Of a stretch of 35,972 nucleotides of DNA, positions 25,694 to 32,080 are shown piece by piece. Positions within the stretch are counted from its first letter, which is position 1. Each line of letters starts with the position of its first letter. The translations under genes and the position numbers were made by a program. The notes under the pieces were generated by a model. The model saw only the letters and a program-made list of their open reading frames with translations, did no database searches and was not told the DNA's origin. Source of the DNA: Verrucomicrobiota bacterium (lineage in GTDB: Bacteria; Verrucomicrobiota; Verrucomicrobiia; Opitutales; Opitutaceae); NCBI GenBank assembly GCA_030832235.1, contig JAURJO010000509.1:1-35972 (forward strand). The letters run 5' to 3'.

Positions 25694-27697
25694 ATGTGGA
25701 AGAACGTCCGGGATTTCGCGGGGCTGGGAACGGACTCCACGTATCTCTGGCCTCGCTGGCTCGTGCTACGAGCCGTGGGAATCGTTTTCGTGGTGATCTT
25801 TGCGGGCCTTCTCCTCGAAGGCGGCGCGCTGGTGGGTCCGGGCGGAATACTGCCGATCGACAAGCTGATCGAGCAGGCACGTACTGAATATCCCGGGACC
25901 TTGGAGGCTATCCTCCGCACGCCGACACTATTCTGGCTCGGTGGCGGCTCCTTGCCGGTGCCTGTCCTGCAATGGACCGGGCTGCTCGCGGCGATCGCGC
26001 TCGTGTTCAATTTCTGGCCGCGCTTCTCGCTGTTCATCTGCTGGGCCACCCTACTGTCCTTCGCCCGCGTCTGGCGCGTTTTCTCGGAACCACAGGTCGA
26101 CTGGCTGATGCTCGAGGTGGCGCTGCTGAGCATCCCGTTCGCGCCGGCGGGATTTAGACCTGGGCTCGGCGCGGATCGTCCGCCTTCAGCCCTGAGCTTG
26201 TTCATGATGCGGTGGCTGCTGATCCGAGTCATGCTCGGGCCCGGGCTGGCGAAGTTTCTCAGCGGGGACGCCCGGTGGCGCGACTTCAGCGCGCTCAGTC
26301 ATCTCTACGAGACCGCCCCTAGCCCGACTATCCTCGCGTACGTCGACTACCACCTGCCGGCGGCGTGGCATATTTTTGAATGGGGCCTGACGTTCGCCGC
26401 CGAAATCGGCGCCCCCTTGCTCGCGATCTTCGGAGGGAGCAGATGCCGGTGGGCGGCGCTGGCCCTCTGGTTCGCCCTTCAGGCGGGCATCCAGCTCACC
26501 TGTAATTTCGGCTGGCTGAACACCGCCTCCGTAGGACTCGGCTTGCTGCTGCTGGATGATCGCATGCTGGTGGCGGTGCGGGGCCGACTTGGATGGCGGG
26601 GCACCGCGCGTTTGTTCAGCGTTCCCTCCGTGATTTCGCCTGAACGCCCGTTGTGGCGTTCGCTGCCGCTCGCCGCGGGCCTGTGGGCGCATTTCACGCT
26701 GACCATTCTGGTCTATTTGAACCCCGCCTTCGTGCCTTGGGTCGTCCACGCATTCGGCAGCGTCAACTCCTACCGGCTTTACTCGCGCTTCGACACCAAT
26801 CACCTCGTGACGGAGTTCATCGGATCAAACGATGGCGGACGCACGTGGCGTCCCTATGAGTTCCGCTTTTTCCCGCAGCGGCTCGACCGCATGAGCCCGT
26901 TCGTGGCGCCTCACTTTCCGCGCTTCGAGGCGTCCCTGCAGATCTTGGTGGCTACGCGGGACGAACCGAGCGCCATCTACGGGGTCGTGGCCGGTCACCT
27001 GCTCAGAAAAAACCCGGATGTCATTCGTCTCTTCAAGGAGGATCCCTTCACCGACCAACCGCCGCAGATGATTCGGATGGCGAAATACCAGTATCGCTTC
27101 ACGGACCCGGAGACCCAGCGGACAACCGGGCACTACTGGCGACGTGACTACGTCGGGGAATACCTTCCCATGCTTTTTCTGAACGAGGCCGGGGAAATCT
27201 CCCAAATTGGCTCGGTGCTGGAGGAGACTCAACTGTTGGCCGGATTTGGAAATCCGGAGGCGCAGAGCCGGCTCGGAGTCTGGCACGCCGGCGGTCAGCA
27301 AGGCCTCGCCCGCGACAGCGCCCAGGCTGCGAAATGGTTTCGAAGCGCGGCGGAACAAGGCTTCGCCGAAGGTCAGTTCAATCTCGCGGTGTTATTGACC
27401 AACGGCGACGGCGTCGCACGCGACCTCGCCGCGGCGGCGGCATGGTGCCGGCGTGCGGCAGAGCAAGGTCATGCCGAAGCCCAATTCATGCTCGGCATCA
27501 AGCTCGGCCGGGGTGAGGGCCTACCGCGCGACACGGTGGAGTCGACGGCTTGGTTGCAGGTCGCCACTTCAAATGGCCATGCGGAGGCCGCGCGACGACT
27601 TGCCCTCGCGCGCGAGGCTTTGATGCCGGCGACCGAAGCCGCTTCCCAACGACGCGCCAAGGAACTGGCCAATGTGATCAGCCGGACGCGAAAATGA
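25694..27697 (+). CDS. Lipase maturation factor (LMF1)-like membrane protein fused to Sel1 repeats
   Basis: 667 residues from the ATG at 25694 (an ATG two codons upstream, at 25688, is also possible). The N-terminal ~500 residues show the LMF1 pattern: LVLRAVGIVFVVIFAGLLLE, then WLMLEVALLSIPFAPAG, then FLSGDARWRDFSALSHLYET, where LMF1 has a W-D/HYET motif, followed by LPAAWHIFEWGLTFAAEIGAP and a late LLLLDDRMLV. LMF1 helps lipases fold in the animal ER; the role of bacterial members is unclear. The last ~150 residues (from about 518) carry three Sel1 units and part of a fourth: SAQAAKWFRSAAEQGFAEGQ, then AWCRRAAEQGHAEAQFMLG, then AWLQVATSNGHAEAARRL. This fusion would tether a scaffold repeat domain to the membrane protein. 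Convergent with ftsY, 33 nt apart. Confidence 0.82.
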   Translation: MWKNVRDFAGLGTDSTYLWPRWLVLRAVGIVFVVIFAGLLLEGGALVGPGGILPIDKLIEQARTEYPGTLEAILRTPTLFWLGGGSLPVPVLQWTGLLAAIALVFNFWPRFSLFICWATLLSFARVWRVFSEPQVDWLMLEVALLSIPFAPAGFRPGLGADRPPSALSLFMMRWLLIRVMLGPGLAKFLSGDARWRDFSALSHLYETAPSPTILAYVDYHLPAAWHIFEWGLTFAAEIGAPLLAIFGGSRCRWAALALWFALQAGIQLTCNFGWLNTASVGLGLLLLDDRMLVAVRGRLGWRGTARLFSVPSVISPERPLWRSLPLAAGLWAHFTLTILVYLNPAFVPWVVHAFGSVNSYRLYSRFDTNHLVTEFIGSNDGGRTWRPYEFRFFPQRLDRMSPFVAPHFPRFEASLQILVATRDEPSAIYGVVAGHLLRKNPDVIRLFKEDPFTDQPPQMIRMAKYQYRFTDPETQRTTGHYWRRDYVGEYLPMLFLNEAGEISQIGSVLEETQLLAGFGNPEAQSRLGVWHAGGQQGLARDSAQAAKWFRSAAEQGFAEGQFNLAVLLTNGDGVARDLAAAAAWCRRAAEQGHAEAQFMLGIKLGRGEGLPRDTVESTAWLQVATSNGHAEAARRLALAREALMPATEAASQRRAKELANVISRTRK

Positions 27698-27730
27698 AGT
27701 AATCCCGCCGCGGACCGAGAAACCTTCCGT

Positions 27731-28657
27731 TCAATCGAGCCCGAAAACCGCCTTCGCGTAGCTTTCCGCGTTGAACGGCTGCAGGTCCTCCGGTTGTTCG
27801 CCCAAGCCGAGGAACAAAATAGGGATGCGCAGCTGCCGGTAAATTCCGACGATCGCACCTCCGCGGCTGGTGCCGTCGAGTTTGGTCACAATCAATCCGG
27901 TGAGACCAAAGCTTCGGTGGAACACCCTCGCCTGCTCGATCGAGTTGCTGCCGAGCGAGCCGTCCACGACCAGCCAGCGGTGCTGCGGCGCCGCCGGATC
28001 GTGCTTCTGCAGCACGCGACGGATCTTCGCCAACTCCTCCATCAGATTGTCCTTCGTGTGCAGGCGTCCCGCGGTGTCCACGATCAGGTAATCGTGCCCG
28101 CGCGCCTTCGCCGCCTGCCACGCGTCAAAAGCGACGGCCGCGGAATCCGCACCCGTGTGGCTGGCGATGATCTCCACCTGGAGCCGCGTGGCCCACGCCT
28201 TGAGCTGCTCCACCGCCGCCGCCCGGAAAGTGTCGCAAGCCGCCAGCATCACCTTGGCGCCGTCGCGCTGGAGCCGCCACGCGAGTTTCGCGGAGGAGGT
28301 GGTCTTGCCGGAGCCGTTGACCCCGATCATCGCGATCACGACCGGCCGCCCCGTGGTCGCGTTGAGCGGGGGCAAAGACGCCTCCGCGCCCGCGAGAACG
28401 CGCTTCAACACCGCGACCCCGATCTCGGCCGCCTGCCGGCCCTGCAGGGATTTGTCCTTGGCGTAAGCCTGCCGGATCTCGGCAAGAATCTCGTTGGTGG
28501 TCTCGACGCCGAAGTCGGCCGTGTAGAGCGCCTCCTCGAGTTGGTCGAGGGAGGCGGCGTCGATCACCCGCCCGCCAAAGAGTCCGCGCGTGCGCTCGGT
28601 GATCGCAGCTACGGTTTTGGCGAGACCCTCCTTGAACTTGCGGAATAGACCAAACAT
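27731..28657 (-). CDS. ftsY: Signal recognition particle receptor FtsY
   Basis: 308 residues. The NG domain of the SRP GTPase docks SRP-ribosome complexes at the inner membrane. N domain at about 1-95; G domain with P-loop GVNGSGKTT, DTFRAAAVEQL, DTAGRLHT and TKLDGTSRGG, ending IPILFLGLGEQPEDLQPF. Length matches minimal FtsY, without the long acidic A domain of E. coli; only a short basic/amphipathic N-terminus (MFGLFRKFKEGLAK) is present, which probably does the membrane contact. The start sits 13 nt from an octamer repeat array belonging to the putative GxxExxY element, so its leader may have been supplied or altered by that insertion. No Shine-Dalgarno is seen before the ATG. Confidence 0.96.
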   Translation of the reverse strand: MFGLFRKFKEGLAKTVAAITERTRGLFGGRVIDAASLDQLEEALYTADFGVETTNEILAEIRQAYAKDKSLQGRQAAEIGVAVLKRVLAGAEASLPPLNATTGRPVVIAMIGVNGSGKTTSSAKLAWRLQRDGAKVMLAACDTFRAAAVEQLKAWATRLQVEIIASHTGADSAAVAFDAWQAAKARGHDYLIVDTAGRLHTKDNLMEELAKIRRVLQKHDPAAPQHRWLVVDGSLGSNSIEQARVFHRSFGLTGLIVTKLDGTSRGGAIVGIYRQLRIPILFLGLGEQPEDLQPFNAESYAKAVFGLD

Positions 28658-28669
28658 CGAAATCGGGTG

Positions 28670-28717
28670 GGGAATGTGGGAAGCCGAAGGTGAAATCTGG
28701 GAATCAGGAAATCAGGA
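28670..28717 (+). repeat. Octamer array, ftsY-side flank of the GxxExxY gene
   Basis: Six units in 8-bp phase: gggaatgt, gggaagcc, gaaggtga, aatctggg, aatcagga, aatcagga. The last three units (28694-28717) are an inverted copy of 29102-29125 with 22 of 24 matches. The stop codon of the GxxExxY second half (28712-28714) lies inside this repeat. Confidence 0.8.
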
Positions 28718-29097
28718 CTCCGAGCGCTCACGGCCGATGCGCTTTATCCCGAGCGGCATGGATCCAAAGTTGAGGATCAGACCTGACTCCAAACAAGCGG
28801 CTTTCATTTGAGAGCGTCCGACGGCGAAAAAGATATTTTCGATCTCCCGCACGGCCTTGAGCTCAACCAATAGAACCTTCTCCACGAGGAGATCCAGACG
28901 GTGCTCCAATATCCTGCGACCCTCGTATTGCACGAGACTACTTTCTGTCGTTCGAAGCTAATTCCTCTACGCTCGAGTTCCACGCAAAGGGCGGACTCGT
29001 ACACGGACTCAAGGAATCCCGGCCCGAGAATCTGATGCACCCGGATGGCGGCCTCAATGACACGTCCACTCAGGTCACGATTCGTAAGTTCCCCCAT
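28712..29097 (-). pseudogene. GxxExxY-family protein (PD-(D/E)XK-like), frameshifted
   Basis: The first part, read from the ATG at 29097, gives MGELTNRDLSGRVIEAAIRV, then GPGFLESVYESALCVELERR, containing the signature G-F-L-E-S-V-Y. After about ISFERQKVV the family sequence continues in another frame as YEGRRILEHRLDLLVE, KVLLVELKAV and MKAACLESGLILNFG. The shift lies at about 28933-28945 and equals loss of one base (or gain of two). The second part keeps D and ELK in the spacing of a PD-(D/E)XK nuclease core; the Pfam family PF13366 places GxxExxY proteins in that superfamily. Full length would be about 125-130 residues, normal for the family. No classic slippery heptamer was seen, so a disabling mutation or sequencing error is likelier than programmed shifting. 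Inverted octamer repeats flank it closely. Confidence 0.85.
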
Positions 29098-29101
29098 TTG
29101 C

Positions 29102-29128
29102 TCCTGATTCCCTGATTTCCAGATTCTT
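29102..29128 (+). repeat. Octamer array, nusB-side flank of the GxxExxY gene
   Basis: Units tgattccc (29105-29112), tgatttcc (29113-29120) and agattctt (29121-29128). It is inverted relative to 28694-28717, with 22 of 24 positions matching over 29102-29125. It begins 5 nt upstream of the GxxExxY start codon. Confidence 0.8.
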
Positions 29129-29140
29129 CTGCCACAAACC

Positions 29141-29584
29141 TCACCCCGCCTTGCGGGCGTCGCGGCCGAGCTGGCTCTTCAGGCGGTCGAGGATGCCGTT
29201 GATGAAGCGCTTCGAGTCGGCGTTGGAGAACTGCTTCGAAAGGTCGATCGCCTCGTTGATCGAGACCACCGGGGGAACGTCCTGTCGCCGCAGCATCTCG
29301 AAGATCGCCAGCCGCAGGATCGCGAGGTCGATCTTCGCGATTCGCTCGAAATCCCAGTTCTGCGCGAGCGACCGGATGTGGCCGTCAATCTCCTCCTGAT
29401 GCAGGATCACGCCCTGGATGATTTCCTCGGCGTAGGCGTAGTGGTCGCGGGGCTTCTCGCAGCCCTCGAAGAAGGTCCCGAGGTCGTCAGCCAGGCTCCG
29501 CGGATCGTTGATGCTCCACGCGTAGAGGTACTGCAGCGCGGCCACGCGGCTGTCGCGCCGCTGGATGAAGAGTTCCCTGCTCAT
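29141..29584 (-). CDS. nusB: Transcription antitermination factor NusB
   Basis: 147 residues. NusB joins NusE (S10) on boxA RNA to promote rRNA antitermination. The all-helical fold is recognisable from RRDSRVAALQYLYAW at the N-terminus, IDGHIRSLAQNWDFERI, KIDLAILRLAIFEMLRR, VSINEAIDLSKQFSNADSKRF and INGILDRL near the C-terminus. The start at 29584 is supported by ATGA overlap with the ribH stop and by a GGAGG 8 nt upstream; an in-frame upstream start at 29665 lies within ribH and lacks conservation. ribH-nusB adjacency is common in bacteria. The gene is followed downstream by the putative GxxExxY element rather than directly by ftsY. Confidence 0.96.
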   Translation of the reverse strand: MSRELFIQRRDSRVAALQYLYAWSINDPRSLADDLGTFFEGCEKPRDHYAYAEEIIQGVILHQEEIDGHIRSLAQNWDFERIAKIDLAILRLAIFEMLRRQDVPPVVSINEAIDLSKQFSNADSKRFINGILDRLKSQLGRDARKAG

Positions 29585-30054
29585 GCGCGCATCCTCCGGC
29601 GCAAATCCGCCATCGCAAGTGCCGCCCCCGCGAACTCCGCACCGCGGTTGATCTTTCCGGCGCAACGCGCGCGCGCTTGGGCAAGGTTGTTCACCACAAT
29701 AACTCCGTTAATGACCGGCACCCGGGTGCCGAGCGCGACTGACTGCAGCGCGTGTGATACGCTTTCGCCAACCATCTCGTGGTGACTCGTGTCGCCGGCG
29801 ATGAGCACGCCCAAACCGATCACGCAGTCGAAACGCCCTTTTGCCGCGAGGGCCTGCGCGGCCCAGGGCACCTCGTGGGAACCGGGGACCCTCACGACCT
29901 CGACGGAGGTCGCCTTCACTCCAGTGGCTCGCAAGCCCGCCTCAACCCGCTCCAGCAGGGCGTCCACCAGCGCCCCGTTGAAGCGCGCCGCGGCGATGCC
30001 AAACCGGAGGCGGGATCCGTCGATGCCCCGCAAGGAAGGTGAGTCGAGACTCAT
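29581..30054 (-). CDS. ribH: 6,7-dimethyl-8-ribityllumazine synthase
   Basis: 157 residues from the ATG at 30054; an in-frame start at 30087 adds a poorly conserved leader. The enzyme condenses 5-amino-6-ribitylaminouracil with 3,4-dihydroxy-2-butanone-4-phosphate in riboflavin synthesis. Landmarks in order: IAAARFNGALVDALL (RFN), VVRVPGSHEVP (usual VPGAFEIP), GLGVLIAGDTSHHEMV (usual GxVIRGxTxHxxxV) and INGVIVVNNLAQARARC followed by GKINRGAEFA. The catalytic His of the TSHH segment is present, but the Arg of IRG is Ala and the TxEQA segment reads NLAQA, so some phosphate and substrate contacts differ. It is translationally coupled to nusB by ATGA. Likely functional, with an atypical active site. 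Confidence 0.9.
   Translation of the reverse strand: MSLDSPSLRGIDGSRLRFGIAAARFNGALVDALLERVEAGLRATGVKATSVEVVRVPGSHEVPWAAQALAAKGRFDCVIGLGVLIAGDTSHHEMVGESVSHALQSVALGTRVPVINGVIVVNNLAQARARCAGKINRGAEFAGAALAMADLRRRMRA
29593..29597 (-). promoter_or_regulatory. Ribosome-binding site GGAGG for nusB
   Basis: GGAGG on the minus strand, 8 nt before the nusB ATG and inside the ribH 3' end. It is the clearest Shine-Dalgarno in the window and fixes the nusB start. Confidence 0.75.
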
Positions 30055-30135
30055 GAACCTGCTATTCGCTAGGCGGGCGACAGGCACCGCAACCAGAAAG
30101 TCCGCCCGACGAAATCACTCGTGCCACGTCGGCGA

Positions 30136-30555
30136 CTACTGGCGGAAGTCGACCGTGTGGCTCTCGAACGGCGCGTCCGCCCCGGCCGCGAAAAGCGAGA
30201 GGAACATCTTGAACTGGTACGGCGGCCGCACGGTCTTCGGCGACATCAGGACCTTGCCATCCGCGGAGGGCTCCAGCGCGTAGAACTCCGCGCCGGTGCG
30301 GTTGGTCGGCGTCCAACGCAGGACCGCCTTTACCGCAGCCGGGGCAACCGGTTCACGGTTCTCGTCGTAAAACGTGAGGCGGAAATTGCCGCCAGCTACC
30401 TCGAGCCCGATGAATCCCTTCGCGGGGCGCGCGATCACCATACCGGCGATCTTGGCCGGCTCCGCCGTCTTCCCCGGCGCTTTACCCGCGGGCTGCGCGG
30501 CCACGACCCAAACAGCGGTGATCAACGCGATGAACGTGGCGGCGAACGACTTCAT
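30136..30555 (-). CDS. Secreted hypothetical protein
   Basis: 139 residues with a signal peptide (MKSFAATFIALITAVWVVAA, cleavage near AQPAG). The mature chain has a short Lys/Pro-rich start and then a small beta-rich domain (GFIGLEVAGGNFRLTFYDEN ... AVLRWTPTNRTGAEFYAL ... PYQFKMFLSLFAAG ... FESHTVDFRQ). No cysteines are present in the mature part and no family was recognised. It is 81 nt downstream-side from ribH and 57 nt from rarA, in the same orientation as both, so it could be part of the rarA transcript. Periplasmic location is inferred. Confidence 0.7.
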   Translation of the reverse strand: MKSFAATFIALITAVWVVAAQPAGKAPGKTAEPAKIAGMVIARPAKGFIGLEVAGGNFRLTFYDENREPVAPAAVKAVLRWTPTNRTGAEFYALEPSADGKVLMSPKTVRPPYQFKMFLSLFAAGADAPFESHTVDFRQ

Positions 30556-30612
30556 GGGAATAAGGCTATCCCCGGCCCAGCTCCCGGCAAGCCGTCGGGT
30601 GGCACGCGTCCC

Positions 30613-31968
30613 TCACCCGCCGTTTTGCAGGCGGGCTTTGATTTCCCGCCATCGCGCCAGACGGTCGGCGATCTTCGTTTCCCAACCGGCCGCCTTCGGC
30701 GAGTAAAGCGTGAGCGGATGCTCGAGGTACTCCTGACCCGAGATGGCCTCCGGAAAATCATGCGAATACGCGTAGCCCTGCCCGTGACCGTGCCGCTTGT
30801 TCGCCTGGCCTCCCTTGCTGCGCAATGCCGCCGGCACCGGCTGCACCGGCTGTTCGGCGATGACGCGCTTCGCCCCGGCGAGGGCAAGCGTGGCCGAATT
30901 GCTCTTCGGCGCGGTGGCGATGTAGAGCGTCGCATGTGCGAGCGCGTACTCCGCCTCCGGTAGTCCCACGAAATCCACCGCATGGTGCGCCGCCACCGCG
31001 AGTGGCAGGGCCTGCGGATCCGCCAGCCCCACATCCTCGCTGGCAAGGATCACCAGCCGCCGCGCGATGAAACGCGGGTCCTCCCCGCCCGCGAGCATCT
31101 TGGCCAGCCAGTACATCGCGGCGTCGGGATCGCACCCGCGGCAGCTCTTGATGAAGGCTGAGATCGTGTCGTGGTGCTCGTCCTCGTCGGCGTCGTAACG
31201 GATGCGCCGCTCGCGCGCGAAAACCTCCAGATCGGAGGCGGAGATCTCGGCGCCCTCCGGCAGGCCGAGCACGATGACCTCGAGCGAATTGAGCGCGCGC
31301 CGAAGGTCGCCGTCCGACAAAACCGCCAGTTCCTCCAGCCTCCGCTGTTCAACGGTGACCCGCCGCGAACCCAGCCCGCGCTCGGCATCCGTGAGCGCGG
31401 CACGCAACACGCCCGCCACCGTCGCGGTCGAATGAGGCTCGAGCCGGAACAAGTGGCTGCGCGAAAGCAGCGGCGGGTTCACGTAGAAACCCGGGTTATG
31501 CGTGGTGGCGCCGATGAGGCGCACGACGCCTTCCTCGACATCGGGCAGCAGCAGGTCCTGCTGCGATTTGTTGAAGCGGTGCAGCTCGTCGATGAAGAGA
31601 ATCGTCGCCTCGCCCGGGCGCCGGCGCGCGGCCGCGAGAACCTCGCGCAATTCGGCCGCGTTGGACATGACGGCGTTGACGCGGACAAAACGGCATCCGG
31701 TCTCGGCTGCGATCGCCTCGGCAAGGCTGGTTTTGCCACTGCCCGGCGGGCCGTGAAACAGCAGCGAGCCGAAACGGTTCTGCGCCACCAGCCGCGGCAG
31801 CAGGCTGCCGGGGCGCAGCAGATGCTCCTGACCGACCACCTCGGCCAGCCGGCGCGGCCGCATACGTGCCGCCAGCGGCTGGTGCGCCGGGCGCGCGCCG
31901 GCCGCCACGGGAGCACGCGGAGTGGACGGCTCCTCAGCGAAAAAATCCTGTTGGTCGGCGGCGGACAC
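30613..31968 (-). CDS. rarA: Replication-associated recombination protein A (RarA/MgsA), AAA+ ATPase
   Basis: 451 residues from a GTG at 31968. RarA acts at stalled replication forks. The N-terminal LAARMRPRRLAEVVGQEHLL is the family hallmark; Walker A GPPGSGKTS, Walker B ILFIDELHRFNKSQQD, sensor 1 GATTHNP, arginine finger LLSRSHLFRLEP and the sensor 2 region DGDLRRALNSLE follow. The C-terminal tetramerisation domain has YDADEDEHHDTISAFIKS, GCDPDAAMYWLAKML, EDVGLADPQAL, GLPEAEYALAHATLYIATAPKS-type sequence and YKF-like YAYSHDFPEAISGQEYL. The frame stays open to an ATG at 32094, but that would overlap the divergent comEC-like start at 32081, so the GTG is preferred; the start is the uncertain part. 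A putative divergent promoter region covers 31969-32080. Confidence 0.94.
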   Translation of the reverse strand: MSAADQQDFFAEEPSTPRAPVAAGARPAHQPLAARMRPRRLAEVVGQEHLLRPGSLLPRLVAQNRFGSLLFHGPPGSGKTSLAEAIAAETGCRFVRVNAVMSNAAELREVLAAARRRPGEATILFIDELHRFNKSQQDLLLPDVEEGVVRLIGATTHNPGFYVNPPLLSRSHLFRLEPHSTATVAGVLRAALTDAERGLGSRRVTVEQRRLEELAVLSDGDLRRALNSLEVIVLGLPEGAEISASDLEVFARERRIRYDADEDEHHDTISAFIKSCRGCDPDAAMYWLAKMLAGGEDPRFIARRLVILASEDVGLADPQALPLAVAAHHAVDFVGLPEAEYALAHATLYIATAPKSNSATLALAGAKRVIAEQPVQPVPAALRSKGGQANKRHGHGQGYAYSHDFPEAISGQEYLEHPLTLYSPKAAGWETKIADRLARWREIKARLQNGG

Positions 31969-32080
31969 GATCCGAGGGTTTCGCGCGACACCAGCCTTGG
32001 AAAGGCATTTTCGCCCGCATACCCGATTTACGGCGGAAACGCCGTCGCGCGACTTGAGCGGACCACTACGCCCTCGCGGC

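Larger units (their letters stand above)
28670..29128 (-). mobile_element. Putative GxxExxY cassette bounded by inverted octamer arrays
   Basis: The GxxExxY gene and both flanking inverted arrays form a compact unit of about 460 nt between nusB and ftsY, which otherwise would be close leftward neighbours. The arrays share the 8-bp phase and the 11-mer cctgattccct (29103-29113) with the right array of the element at 3766-3944. No target-site duplication was identified and no transposase is present, so movement in trans or a replication/repair-based route would be needed. The call as a mobile unit is inference; the repeat structure is directly visible. Confidence 0.5.

Noticed and set aside
28930..28950. 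Programmed ribosomal frameshift in the GxxExxY gene
   Set aside because: No classic X-XXY-YYZ slippery heptamer or obvious downstream pseudoknot; a mutation or read error is simpler.
28670..29128. Ordinary insertion sequence
   Set aside because: No transposase with DDE or HUH motifs and no clear target duplication; the only gene is GxxExxY-type.
30055..30135. Terminator-like hairpin between ribH and the secreted protein gene
   Set aside because: The stem is short and imperfect and no T tract follows on the transcribed strand.
31969..32080. Specific -35/-10 promoter pairs between rarA and comEC
   Set aside because: Only weak matches such as TTGGAA with TACCCG at 17-nt spacing; not enough to call a site.
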